NCBI RefSeq assembly: GCF_042684705.1
Contig: NZ_JBHULZ010000040.1
Coordinates: 1-64,000, forward strand
Reading direction: 5' to 3'
Length of the DNA stretch: 64,000 bases
From: Mesonia sediminis
GTDB lineage: Bacteria; Bacteroidota; Bacteroidia; Flavobacteriales; Flavobacteriaceae
How positions within the stretch are numbered: the stretch's first letter is position 1; each line of letters starts with the position of its first letter. Shown one piece after another: positions 44,979 to 54,800 of the stretch. The notes under the pieces are model-generated. The model ran no database searches. It was given only the letters and a program-made list of their open reading frames with translations, and was not told the DNA's origin. A program made the translations under genes and the position numbers.

Positions 44979-45635
44979 TTGTGCCTCGTTTTTTATTTCT
45001 ATCAGTTTATATTTATTCAACGACCTTTCGATTTCATTCGATGACAGAAGCGGTTTCATTTCCAAATGTGCAAATCCAAAAGCGTTTCCTTGAACCAAAG
45101 CAGGTAAATATTGATTGTCAAATTCCACTACAATTCCAACGTCGATTAAGTTCGAGTATTTTGCACTTGCGTTTTTTGATTCTTCTGAATCAGGACTACA
45201 AATAATTTGACTGTGATAACTGCTTGTAGTCCCTTCAAGTAACTTATCGATTTCACTTTTCCTAACTCCAGAAATTTTGCTTAACATTCTATTCCATTTG
45301 GAATCTAACTTTTTCACCTTTTTAGTTTGTGTTATGGCGTCAGTGAAATAGAGTAGTGTTCGGGCAATTTTGATATCTGTAATCTTATTCTTTTCTTTAA
45401 TTTTTATTGCTTGTTCGTTAGGTTGGTACTTTTCTGTTTTCTCTCGAATTTTGACAGTCATTGCTTCGTCAGCGATATTTTGTGAATCGGCTTTTTCTGG
45501 TAGGCAGTCAATTTCGATATAGGAATTTTCAAATTCAAATACCACTCTTACAAATTCAGTCCAAACGCTGTTGGGTTCGGAGTTTTTTAATTTCCGAATT
45601 AAGCTTTTTTCTATGTCTTTAAACAGATAATTCAA
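44967..45635 (-). CDS. Unknown cytoplasmic protein, cassette C16
   Basis: The product is 222 aa from a TTG at 45635, placed 20 bases from the cassette start, with no signal peptide. It has an N-terminal beta-sheet-like half (VWTEFVRVVFEFENSYIEIDCLPE), a helical middle with AIKIKEKNKITDIKIARTLLYFTD, and a mixed C-terminus with a GFAHLEMKP strand. No family was recognised. It is the sole gene of C16, with exact arms TTGTGCCTC (45648-45656 and 44979-44987). It is the rightmost and so, by integron logic, the first cassette. Confidence 0.65.
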   Translation of the reverse strand: MNYLFKDIEKSLIRKLKNSEPNSVWTEFVRVVFEFENSYIEIDCLPEKADSQNIADEAMTVKIREKTEKYQPNEQAIKIKEKNKITDIKIARTLLYFTDAITQTKKVKKLDSKWNRMLSKISGVRKSEIDKLLEGTTSSYHSQIICSPDSEESKNASAKYSNLIDVGIVVEFDNQYLPALVQGNAFGFAHLEMKPLLSSNEIERSLNKYKLIEIKNEAQQRV

Positions 45636-45654
45636 TTTTTTTCAAATGAGGCAC

Positions 45655-45830
45655 AACTCGTTTTATCAACCCAAATATACTCTTTTAAAACAATTTCTTT
45701 ATTGGATAAAGTGTAACTAAGTTATTGAGGAGTGAATGTGTTAGAGTCAGTTTTAACCAGTAGAGGCAGATTTAGTTTATAAGCTACAAGGAGCGCAATG
45801 AAATAAATTGTTTCATGAGTCTTATACATT
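45655..45830 (-). repeat. Site S17, partial type A end of the array
   Basis: The half of a type A site that ends at the C16 crossover (AACGAG analogue AAACGAG, TATATTTG box at 45672-45679). Similarity fades near 45800 and no C17 end follows. This is where an attI-like site would be expected. No integrase gene lies beyond. Confidence 0.7.
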
Positions 45831-45999
45831 TATCCTTGCCATAGATACCATAACAATCTGGAGGCATGCCTTTGAATTAAAGGCCTACTATTTTACCGTT
45901 TCTTTAAAGATACATTTTTGATACATTTTAATAAAGAAAAAGGATAAGCCAGGTTGGGAATGTAAAGCAATGCAGACGAGAGATTTTCCTCAAAAAAAA

Positions 46000-46464
46000 G
46001 GAATCGGTGCTCAAATGAATCCAACAGGCTACCGCCTGAAATTGGATTTTTTGTTTTTATGCCCTTTAAAGCTGCGCTTTAGGGCTATCTATACTAGGAT
46101 TAACTGCGTTGATCCTCAAAAAGGAATCGGTGCTCAAATAAATCCAACAGGCTACCGCCTGAAATTGGATTTTTTGTTTTTATGCCCTTTAAAGCTGGGC
46201 TTTAGGGCTATCTATACTAGGATTAACTGCGTTGATCCTCAAAAAGGAATCGGTGCTCAAATGAATCCAACAGGCTAGCGCCTGAAATTGGATTTTTTGT
46301 TTTTATGCCCTTTAAAGCTAGGCTTTAGGGCTATCTTTACTAGGATTAACTGCGTTGATCCTCATTAAGGGATCGTTGCTCAAATGAATCCAACAGGCTA
46401 CCGCCTGAAATTGGATTTTTTATTTTTATGCCCTTTAAAGCTAGGCTTTAGGGCTAAAAATAAA
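46000..46464 (+). repeat. 123-bp tandem repeat, about 3.8 copies
   Basis: Copies begin at 46001, 46124, 46247 and 46370. Each contains two hairpins: AATCCAA..CAGGC / GCCTG..TTGGATT followed by TTTTTTGTTTTT, which looks like a terminator on the plus strand, and GCCCTTTAAAGC / GCTTTAGGGC. No clear gene is carried; the 102-codon frame across it is a by-product. The last copy runs into the tRNA-Pro terminator region. Confidence 0.9.
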
Positions 46465-46494
46465 AAATCCAATCACTCTCGTGATTGGATTCCT
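46465..46494 (-). terminator. Terminator after tRNA-Pro
   Basis: On the minus strand AATCCAATCAC and GTGATTGGATT form an 11-bp stem with a 4-base loop, followed by TTTTTATTTTT. The bases after the stem match the tail of the 123-bp repeats (on the opposite strand). Confidence 0.85.
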
Positions 46495-46495
46495 T

Positions 46496-46573
46496 TGGTC
46501 GGGATGAGAGGATTCGAACCTCCGATCTCGCGCCCCCCAGACGCGCACTTTAACCGGACTAAGCTACATCCCG
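46496..46573 (-). tRNA. tRNA-Pro(GGG)
   Basis: It has a 7-bp acceptor stem CGGGATG/CATCCCG with discriminator A and encoded CCA. The anticodon loop is CTGGGGG with anticodon GGG (reads CCC and CCU). The T-arm is GGTTCGAATCC. It marks the boundary of ordinary chromosome to the right of the array. Confidence 0.93.
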
Positions 46574-46787
46574 AATGTTGCAGCGCAAATATACTTAAGT
46601 TTTTGACAATTTACCAAATATTAAAAGGCTTAATCTGCACCAGATAATTAGCCTCGTATTGCGTAGTATACTAAACTTTTCATTACCAAGACGCTAAGCT
46701 TTTAGTCGCTTTTAGACTCCGATTAATCTTTTGTTAAACTAACCTATAACCGTTCGCTATTATCCAATTTACTTGCACCTTTGCAAA

Positions 46788-48017
46788 ATGCCTTCCACGA
46801 CTTTAACACATAAGAAAAAGCAACAGATTATTCTCTGGGTGCTAGGAACCTTAATTGCTCTAGGTCCGCTTTCTATTGATATGTATTTGCCAGCTTTTGA
46901 ACAAATAGCACAGGATTTTAGTATACCCAAATCACAAGTAGGTTATTCGCTTACCACTTATTTTATCGGAATTGCTCTGGGGCAATTAATGTACGGTCCG
47001 GTGATGGATAAGTTTGGTCGTAAAACTCCACTGTTATTCGGCTTAGTGTTGTATATCTTTGCCGCTTTAATTTGCTTTTTCTCTCCCAATATTTGGTGGC
47101 TCATGGCTGCACGTTTTTTACAAGCCATAGGTGCTTCGGCAGGTATGGTCGCTTCAAAAGCTGTGGTGCGCGACGTTTTTAAACCCGAAGAAGTAGCCCG
47201 GGCCATTTCATTTTTAATGCTCATTATGGGAGGTGCGCCCATTGTGGCTCCTACTCTAGGCGGCTTTATCATTCACCACCTGCATTGGCCCTACATCTTT
47301 TTGGCTTTGGTTATTGTCGCCAGCTTGATGTTTGTAAGTGTGTTTAGGTTTCTACCCGATAATTTTCCTGCCGATTATAGCGTAAACCTGAATCCGATTG
47401 AGGTAACCAAAAAGTATGTGGGTATTTTTAAAAACAAAATTTTCCTCACCTACTCGCTTGCCGGTAGTTTATGCATAGGAGCGCTATTTGCTTATATCGC
47501 CAATGCGCCAGTTTTATTTACCGATAAATTTCATTTCACCGAATTGCAATTCGGTTGGTTATTCGGTTTAAACGCCGCAGGACTTATTGCGGGAAGTCAG
47601 TTAAACCGGGTGGTACTCAAACGATTTAGCACCTACCAAACCACTAAATTTGTTGGTTTTATTCTGCTGGTATTTAGTATTTTACTGGTAGTTTTCTCGT
47701 TGTATGTAGATCATTACATCAGTATATTAGGTTGCTTGTTTGTAATATTATTTTTATTGGGTTTTCAAAACCCCAATACCACTGCCCTATCGCTTTATCC
47801 GTTTACACGAAAAGCCGGACGAGCTTCGGCGTTGGTAGGCAGTTTTAAAATGATTTTAGGAGCGGTCTCCTCCTTTGTAATCAGCTCATTTTCTGGGCAG
47901 TATTTATTGCCTATGGCCATTTGTATTTTTCTTTGTTTTTTACTGAGCTATGTTTTACTGATTGGTTTTGAGTGGAAAGAAAAAGCCGCCGTAAGTTTTT
48001 TAAAAAGTGCAAAATAA
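46788..48017 (+). CDS. Bcr/CflA-family drug exporter
   Basis: The product is 409 aa from ATG at 46788; the longer frame begins at a TTG in the promoter region. It has twelve predicted membrane helices, an N-terminal LGPLSIDMYLPAF (Bcr/CflA signature) and GPVMDKFGRK (MFS motif A). It probably exports drugs or small metabolites such as sulfonamides and bicyclomycin as in the family. There is no operon partner. Confidence 0.9.
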   Translation: MPSTTLTHKKKQQIILWVLGTLIALGPLSIDMYLPAFEQIAQDFSIPKSQVGYSLTTYFIGIALGQLMYGPVMDKFGRKTPLLFGLVLYIFAALICFFSPNIWWLMAARFLQAIGASAGMVASKAVVRDVFKPEEVARAISFLMLIMGGAPIVAPTLGGFIIHHLHWPYIFLALVIVASLMFVSVFRFLPDNFPADYSVNLNPIEVTKKYVGIFKNKIFLTYSLAGSLCIGALFAYIANAPVLFTDKFHFTELQFGWLFGLNAAGLIAGSQLNRVVLKRFSTYQTTKFVGFILLVFSILLVVFSLYVDHYISILGCLFVILFLLGFQNPNTTALSLYPFTRKAGRASALVGSFKMILGAVSSFVISSFSGQYLLPMAICIFLCFLLSYVLLIGFEWKEKAAVSFLKSAK

Positions 48018-48057
48018 GTGTACCTTAGTAAAACACTAATGCTAAACAGACCTAATT

Positions 48058-48690
48058 ATGCCCAACACCTTAGACGGAGCTTACCAATCGCTTTTTCAAC
48101 CTGAATTAATCGCCGAAATTGAAGACGTTGGTGTGATTAAAGAGGTAAAAGCCGGTGAAGAGCTGATACAAGTAGGCGACTATATACGCTCTATGCCTTT
48201 ATTACTAGATGGTGCGATTAAAATTTCGCGTGTAGATGAAGACGGATATGAGTTATTGCTCTATTTTTTAGAGCGCGGCGAAACCTGCGCCATGACCCTT
48301 AGTTGTTGTGTGGGGCACAAACAAAGTGAAATTAAAGCTGTAGCTGAATTAAACTCTACTTTACTCATGGTTCCCGTTTTTAAAATGGAAGAATGGTCTT
48401 CTAAGTATAAATCTTGGCGCAATTATGTTTTTGAAAGCTACCACAACCGCTTGATGGAAGTACTTTCGGCTATAGACAATATTGCTTTTACCAAGTTAGA
48501 CGAGCGCCTTCTACGTTATTTAGAAAGCAAAAAGAAAATCAACCGTTCGGTTCATCTAGAAATGACTCACCAAGAAATAGCATCAGATTTAAACTCGTCG
48601 CGCGTGGTTATTTCTCGCCTATTAAAAAAACTAGAATATCAAGGTTACCTCAAAATTAATCGCAATAGCCTAGAACTACTAAAAGTCTAA
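48058..48690 (+). CDS. Crp/Fnr-family regulator
   Basis: The product is 210 aa: cyclic-nucleotide-binding fold (residues 20-125), dimer helix and a C-terminal HTH (MTHQEIASDLNSSRVVISRLLKKLEYQGYLK). The four FNR iron-sulfur cysteines are not present in order; only CAMTLSCCVG is seen around residues 82-92. It may respond to redox or another effector. It lies 40 bases after the exporter. Confidence 0.88.
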   Translation: MPNTLDGAYQSLFQPELIAEIEDVGVIKEVKAGEELIQVGDYIRSMPLLLDGAIKISRVDEDGYELLLYFLERGETCAMTLSCCVGHKQSEIKAVAELNSTLLMVPVFKMEEWSSKYKSWRNYVFESYHNRLMEVLSAIDNIAFTKLDERLLRYLESKKKINRSVHLEMTHQEIASDLNSSRVVISRLLKKLEYQGYLKINRNSLELLKV

Positions 48691-48716
48691 ACGTAGTTTG
48701 TTAGTTATAATCAAAC

Positions 48717-48750
48717 ATAAAAAAACCCAAACTTAAAGTTTGGGTTTTTC
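48717..48750. terminator. Two-way terminator
   Basis: AAAACCCAAACTT and AAGTTTGGGTTTTT with A- and T-runs on both sides, ending transcription of the Crp/Fnr gene and of the convergent gene on the minus strand. Confidence 0.88.
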
Positions 48751-48767
48751 AATTTAATCAATGGTTA

Positions 48768-49184
48768 TTAGTCAACTTTTAAAAATTTTCCGTTTCCGTC
48801 AAATTCCAATTCGGTACCGTTGTCTAAACCAATTTCGTGTTTACCGTCTTCATATTCCCATTCGGTAATCTTTTGTTCAGGATATTTATTTTGCACAAAG
48901 TAACTTACTTTTTCAGGAATTAAAGCCGCAGGAATTTCGGTATCACCTTTAATTTCGGTAAGGTAACCTTCAATATTAAAATCCATTTTAGCACCGTTTG
49001 CAAACTTCACTTGAAAAGCTTCTTGACGGTCATCTTTATCTATATTTACTTTATCTACCTTCCAAGCCTTATAATGCTTCTGAATAACATCTTTTGCTGG
49101 TTGTGGTAAGTCGTTTACGCTTTGAGCTTGCATAAAGCTAAAACTAAAAAGTGCCATTGCTCCACCTAAAATTATCTTTTTCAT
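48768..49184 (-). CDS. Secreted PepSY-like (DUF2874) protein
   Basis: The product is 138 aa with a signal peptide (LGGAMALFSFSFMQAQ) and two PepSY-like repeats (VNDLPQPAKDVIQKHYKAWKVDKV and IPEKVSYFVQNKYPEQKITEWE), ending ELEFDGNGKFLKVD. This is a periplasmic, probably calcium- or peptide-binding or inhibitory protein family. Monocistronic. Confidence 0.88.
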   Translation of the reverse strand: MKKIILGGAMALFSFSFMQAQSVNDLPQPAKDVIQKHYKAWKVDKVNIDKDDRQEAFQVKFANGAKMDFNIEGYLTEIKGDTEIPAALIPEKVSYFVQNKYPEQKITEWEYEDGKHEIGLDNGTELEFDGNGKFLKVD

Positions 49185-49325
49185 AATATTTTAAAATTTA
49201 AAATTCAACTTTGTTTTTATGTTTACCCAAAGCTATTAAAATAATTTCTGTCTTGTATTAAAATCATGTGAATTTAATTCGCTTTAACGTTATAGGCCTC
49301 CTTTTATAATTTAATTAAGGTTTAG

Positions 49326-49339
49326 GTAACTTAGGTTAC
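49326..49339. promoter_or_regulatory. Palindrome GTAAC-N4-GTTAC before the efflux operon
   Basis: A five-base inverted repeat with a TTAG spacer, 22 bases before the TACCTTTG -7 box (49362-49369). Its size is that of a CRP/FNR-type operator; a Crp/Fnr gene lies 1.3 kb away. Link inferred only. Confidence 0.45.
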
Positions 49340-49385
49340 GAAAAGTAGATCAATATACAAATACCTTTGTTTAAAATTAGAAACA

Positions 49386-50687
49386 ATGAAGGTCAAGTTT
49401 TTACTGTATATTTTCGCTTTAAGCGGATTTTTAAGTCAAGCACAGGAATACAACCTGCTTACTCAACAGGAAGTATTAGCACAGGTGCAGAAAAAAAATG
49501 CTAAAATTAAAATTGCGGGGTACAATACGCGCATGGCGCAAGCCGACTATCAACAAAGTGCCGCGGTATTCTTACCCGAACTAGGAATTTCTCATCAGGC
49601 CACCACCACTACCAACCCCTTGATGGCCTTTGGGTCTAAACTCAATCAAGAAATCTTAACACCAATTGATTTTGACCCTATGCGCTTGAATAATCCAGAA
49701 GCCATAGAGAATTTTCAAACCAAGGCCAGCATACAAATGCCTTTACTTCATTTAGACGGTATTTATGAGCGAAAAGCAGCCAAAAAAGCCTGGCAAGCAG
49801 CTCAATACCAAGAACAGCACACACAAACTTTTATGATATATCAGGCCAAAATGGCTTATATGCAATTGCAGTTAGCACACAAAAACTATGCGGTATTGCA
49901 AAAAATTTTAGTCGCCGCACAAGCACACTTCAAAATGGCTCAAGACAATCGAGCCGCCGGTTACTTACAAGATGCCGATGTACTTTTGGTACAAATGCGA
50001 GTGAGTGATATTCAAACCAAGTTGAACTATGCTAAAAGTGCTATTCAAAATGCCTCTGATCATCTGAATTTATTGATGGGCAATAATTTGGCCACTGCCT
50101 ACCAACCAGCAGATAGCCTGCAACTACAAATGGTTGCTTTAAATACAAATTATAATTTACAACAGCGTAATGATATAATGGCGAAGAAACAGGCTACCGA
50201 GGCTCAAAAGAATTTATTACGGGCAGCGCGCATGCAATTTTTACCCCAACTTGCAGCCTTTGGGAGCTACCAATGGCACGATGATGCACTATTTGGAACA
50301 CAAGCCGAAGGCTATTGGATAGGTGCTCAAATAAGCTGGACACTCTTTGAGGGCGGCCAGCGATTTGCTAAAAACAAACGCGCTAAAAATGAATGGGAAA
50401 AAGCCGTTCTTGAAACCAAAGATTATGAACAAGAGAGTTTAGCAGAGCTTGAGCAAGCAAAACGCCAGTTACAAGATGCAGAGCGTGAAGTAGCACAAGC
50501 CGAATTGGCAGTAGAGCAAGCAAAAGAAGCGCTTCGCATAAGAGCTAACCGCTTTAAAGCCGGACTCGAAAAAACCACCGAACTTTTACAAGCAGAAGCG
50601 GTCTATGCACAAAAACGCTTACAGTATTACCAAAGCATTTATAGCTACAACCAAGCCTTATATTATGTCAACTTTTTAACCAATTAA
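49386..50687 (+). CDS. TolC-family outer-membrane channel
   Basis: The product is 433 aa with a signal peptide (LYIFALSGFLSQAQ) and long heptad-rich helices in two repeats (residues 60-210 and 240-410), the typical outer-membrane efflux protein form. It is the first gene of a three-gene tripartite efflux operon. Its stop (TAA at 50685-50687) overlaps the next start. Confidence 0.9.
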   Translation: MKVKFLLYIFALSGFLSQAQEYNLLTQQEVLAQVQKKNAKIKIAGYNTRMAQADYQQSAAVFLPELGISHQATTTTNPLMAFGSKLNQEILTPIDFDPMRLNNPEAIENFQTKASIQMPLLHLDGIYERKAAKKAWQAAQYQEQHTQTFMIYQAKMAYMQLQLAHKNYAVLQKILVAAQAHFKMAQDNRAAGYLQDADVLLVQMRVSDIQTKLNYAKSAIQNASDHLNLLMGNNLATAYQPADSLQLQMVALNTNYNLQQRNDIMAKKQATEAQKNLLRAARMQFLPQLAAFGSYQWHDDALFGTQAEGYWIGAQISWTLFEGGQRFAKNKRAKNEWEKAVLETKDYEQESLAELEQAKRQLQDAEREVAQAELAVEQAKEALRIRANRFKAGLEKTTELLQAEAVYAQKRLQYYQSIYSYNQALYYVNFLTN

Positions 50688-50719
50688 TGATGATAACACG
50701 ATTCTATAAACCTTTACAA

Positions 50720-51811
50720 ATGAAAAATATATTATTCCCTGTTGGCCTAGTCATAGCCTTATTGTTTATCTCATGCAATAAAGAACAGTCGGCTGCAAAA
50801 ACTCAACAAGCCAATCCGGTTGCGGTAAACCTTTTCACGCTTAAAAAAGCACAAGAAAATCAACCTTATATTATGGTAAGCGGTACGGTCGCAGCCGATA
50901 ATGCAGCGCAGATAAGCACTCGGCATATGGGTTATGTGAAAGCTGTGTATGCTAAACTAGGCGATAAAGTAAAAAAGGGTCAGAGCTTGATTAACATTAG
51001 CAATACAGAGCTTTCGGCTCAATTGGCACAGGTAAAAGCCAAGCAGACAGAGGCTAGAGCGGCTTTTCTAAATGCTCAAAAAGATTACGAACGCTATACC
51101 CAACTCTTTAAACAAAATAGTGCCACCCAAAAAGAACTAGATGATATGCAAACCCAATATAGCATGGCGCAAGCTCGCTTAAAGGCCGCGCAAGAAATGC
51201 AAAATGAAATTGAGTCGCAATTTGCATATACACAAATAAAAGCACCTTTCACCGGTACTATTACTAGCAAAAATGTTCAAGTAGGCGATTTAGCCAAACC
51301 AGGGCAGGTATTGATGCAATTAGAAGGTGACCAAAGTTTATTGGTTGAAACCCGTATCCCCGAATCCGATATTAATCGTATCAATCAGCAAGATAGTGTA
51401 GCGGTTTATTTAAGTAGTATTGACCAGCGACTTAAAGCCGAAGTCTTTGAGTTAAGTAATTCGGCACGCTTTACAGGCGGACAGTATACATTAAAAGTTC
51501 GTTTAATTAATCCGCCAGCGAGCGTAAAAGCTGGAATGTATGCACAGGTAAAACTCCCCATTGAATTAAAAAAAGACCACGAATTGCAAGCCGCTCCGCT
51601 TCTAATTCCTAAAGAGGCTTTGGTAAAACAGGGTCAATTAACCGGAGTGTTCACCCCTAGCCTTCAAAACACCGCCGTATTACGTTGGTTGCGCTTGGGT
51701 CAAGATTTTGGTGACCAAGTAGAAGTTTTGAGCGGTTTATCTCCTGAAGAACAAATTATTATTAATTCACAAGGCAGGTTGCAGAACGGAACCCCCATTG
51801 TTAAAAAATGA
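50720..51811 (+). CDS. RND efflux periplasmic adaptor, lipoprotein
   Basis: The product is about 363 aa from ATG at 50720, which gives a clean lipoprotein signal (lipobox LLFISC); an upstream ATG at 50687 adds 11 residues and overlaps the tolC stop. Biotinyl-like and hairpin domains are present (STRHMGYVKAVYAKLGDKVKKGQSL, then a heptad hairpin at residues 80-160). It bridges the RND pump and TolC. Confidence 0.9.
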   Translation: MKNILFPVGLVIALLFISCNKEQSAAKTQQANPVAVNLFTLKKAQENQPYIMVSGTVAADNAAQISTRHMGYVKAVYAKLGDKVKKGQSLINISNTELSAQLAQVKAKQTEARAAFLNAQKDYERYTQLFKQNSATQKELDDMQTQYSMAQARLKAAQEMQNEIESQFAYTQIKAPFTGTITSKNVQVGDLAKPGQVLMQLEGDQSLLVETRIPESDINRINQQDSVAVYLSSIDQRLKAEVFELSNSARFTGGQYTLKVRLINPPASVKAGMYAQVKLPIELKKDHELQAAPLLIPKEALVKQGQLTGVFTPSLQNTAVLRWLRLGQDFGDQVEVLSGLSPEEQIIINSQGRLQNGTPIVKK

Positions 51812-54800
51812 ATCGGATGAAAGAAGGTATTGCTGGCAAAATTGCCAAATCGTTTATACAGTCAAAACTCACCATATTATTGATGATTGTTTTTATGGTG
51901 GTAGGCGTATGGAGTTCGTTTTTGATTCCGCGCGAAGAAGAACCGCAAATTGAAGTGCCGATGGCCGATATTTTTATCGGATATCCGGGAGCCAGTCCTC
52001 AAGAGGTAGAATCGCGTGTAATTGAACCACTAGAAAAGATACTCACCAATATTACGGGAGTAAAACATGTGCAAGCCGTAGCACAGAAAGATGGTGGGAT
52101 GCTTATTGCTCAATTTTATGTGGGCGAAGATACCGAACGATCCTATGTTAAACTTTACAATGAGATTCAAAAACATATGGATTTGATGCCCAGCGGGGTA
52201 AGTATGCCTTTGGTAAAAACCAGAGCCATAGACGATGTACCCGTTCTAGGTTTAACCCTATGGAGCGAGCATCTAGATGATTATATGCTAAAACAAATCG
52301 CACAAGAAACTCGAAACGCCATTGAAAAAATACCCGATGTAAGTCAGACTTCAATCATTGGAGGCCGTAGTAAAGAAATGCGCATTAGCATAGACAAAAA
52401 CAAGCTACGAGAGCGTCAACTTGATTTACAACAGGTGGTGCAATTAATCGGTGCCAACAACCATAAACAGTACGTAGGTAAATTTAATCAAAACGATACT
52501 GAGTACCAGGTTAAAACTGGTAGATTTTTAAAAAGCCAACAAGAAGTTGAACAATTAATCGTAGGCACACAAGCCGGTAAACCTGTTTATCTTAAACAAA
52601 TTGCGCAAATAGAAGAAACCCCAGAGCGATCAACCACTTATGTCTCGCTTGGTTTTGGTAAGGGACACGATGCGCAACAAGACTTTCAAAGTGAATATCC
52701 AGCAGTAACCTTATCTATAGCCAAAAGAAAAGGTGCTGACGCTATGCAACTTGCCGATAAAATTTTAGAAAAAGTAGAGAGTCTAAGGGCTTCCACCCTA
52801 ACTCCTGATGTACACGTAGAGGTAACGCGTAATTATGGTGAGACCGCTTCGCAAAAGGTAAGTGAACTATTATTGCACCTTATTGGCGCCATTATAGCGG
52901 TAACTTTGGTGGTTATGATGGCTATGGGCTGGCGCGGTGGTTTAGTGGTATTTTTATCTGTACCCATAACCTTTGCCTTAACCTTGCTAAGCTATTACAT
53001 GCTCGATTACACCTTAAACCGTATTACCTTATTTGCTTTGGTTTTTGTTACTGGTATTGTGGTAGATGATTCTATTATCATTGCCGAAAATATGCACCGG
53101 CATTTTAAAATGAAAAAATTAGCATTTAAAGATGCTGCATTATATGCTATTAACGAAGTAGGAAACCCTACCATATTGGCAACTTTTACCGTAATTGCTT
53201 CGGTGTTGCCTATGGCTTTTGTGAGTGGTATGATGGGCCCCTATATGAGTCCGATGCCTATTGGTGCCTCTATTGCAATGATTCTATCTTTATTTGTAGC
53301 TTTAACCATTACCCCTTATTTAGGTTTTATTTTCTTGCGTGAAAAAGAGAAAAAAGAGGCTAAGCCTAAAGCTCAAAAAGAAGGAAGAGGTATAATTTAT
53401 AATCTGTACAATAAATTCGAGCGTCCGCTATTAGAACGCAAAGCCTGGCGTTGGGGATTTTTACTGGGCACCTTCGGCATTTTATTTTTAAGTATGGGTT
53501 TATTTTTTACCGAGAGTGTTGCCGTAAAAATGCTACCTTTTGATAATAAGAATGAATTTCAGCTCATTATCGATATGCCCGAAGGCACAAGTTTAGAACG
53601 TACCGCAGTAGTGACCCGAGAAATCGGACAGTTTTTAAAAACTCGTCCAGAAGTAGTAAGTTATCAAAACTATGTGGGTACCGCAGCTCCTATAACCTTT
53701 AATGGTTTAGTGCGTCACTATGATTTACGTGCCGGTAGCCATACCGCCGATATTCAAGTAAATTTACGCGATAAGAAAGATAGGTCTGAGCAGAGCCATG
53801 CTATTGCAAAATTGCTAAGACCGCACATTCAAGCAATAGGCGATAAATTTGGTGCAAATATAAAAGTGGTAGAAGTACCTCCGGGTCCGCCGGTGTTATC
53901 GACTATAGTAGCCGAAATATATGGTCCCGACTATGATCAACAACTACAATTGGCTAAAGATATAAAACAACTTTTACGCACTACTTCAGATGTGGTAGAT
54001 GTAGATTGGATGAGTGAAGACCCTTTTGAAGAGTACAATCTAATAGTTAACCAAGACAAAGCCATGCTTCAAGGTATAAGTACACAAAAAATTGTACAAA
54101 CTGCACAATTGGCTTTGGCTGAACGGTCAATTGGTAGAGTTTACCAACCCGAAGCTGCAGAGGCCGTGAACCTTGTATTGAGTTTAACAAATGCTCAAAA
54201 GAATCATATTGACGCTATCACCGATTTAAGTATAAAAAATGCAAACGGACAAATGATTCCCTTGCATTCGTTAGTAAGTATTGAAAAACGCCAAGCACCA
54301 CAAAGTATTTACCGCAAAGACCAAAAACGAGTGGTTTTTGTTACCGCCGATATGGCGGGAGTACTCGAAAGTCCGGTTTATGCTATTTTAGGAATGACCC
54401 AAAAACTAAAAGAATTGGATTTGCCAGTAGGTTATCAAATAGATGAGCTGTACTTAGGTTCCCCAGAAAATGAAACCGATTATACTGTTAAATGGGATGG
54501 AGAATGGCAGGTAACTTTAGAAGTTTTTAGAGATTTAGGTATCGCCTTTTTAGGGGTAATCATCATAATATATATGCTTATTGTAGGTTGGTTTCAAAAC
54601 TTTAAAGCCCCTATCGTAATGATGGTAGCCATCCCATTGTCTTTAATAGGCATTATTCTAGGGCATTGGATGATGGGCGCCTTTTTTACGGCTACCTCAT
54701 TTATTGGTATGATTGCCTTGGCAGGTATTATGGTGCGTAACTCAGTACTACTCATTGATTTTATTAACCTGCAACTTGCCGAAGGAATGCCTTTTAAAGA

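Noticed and set aside
45970..46278. A 102-codon repeat protein
   Set aside because: The frame exists only because the 123-bp repeat is a multiple of three. It covers terminator hairpins and shows no codon bias.
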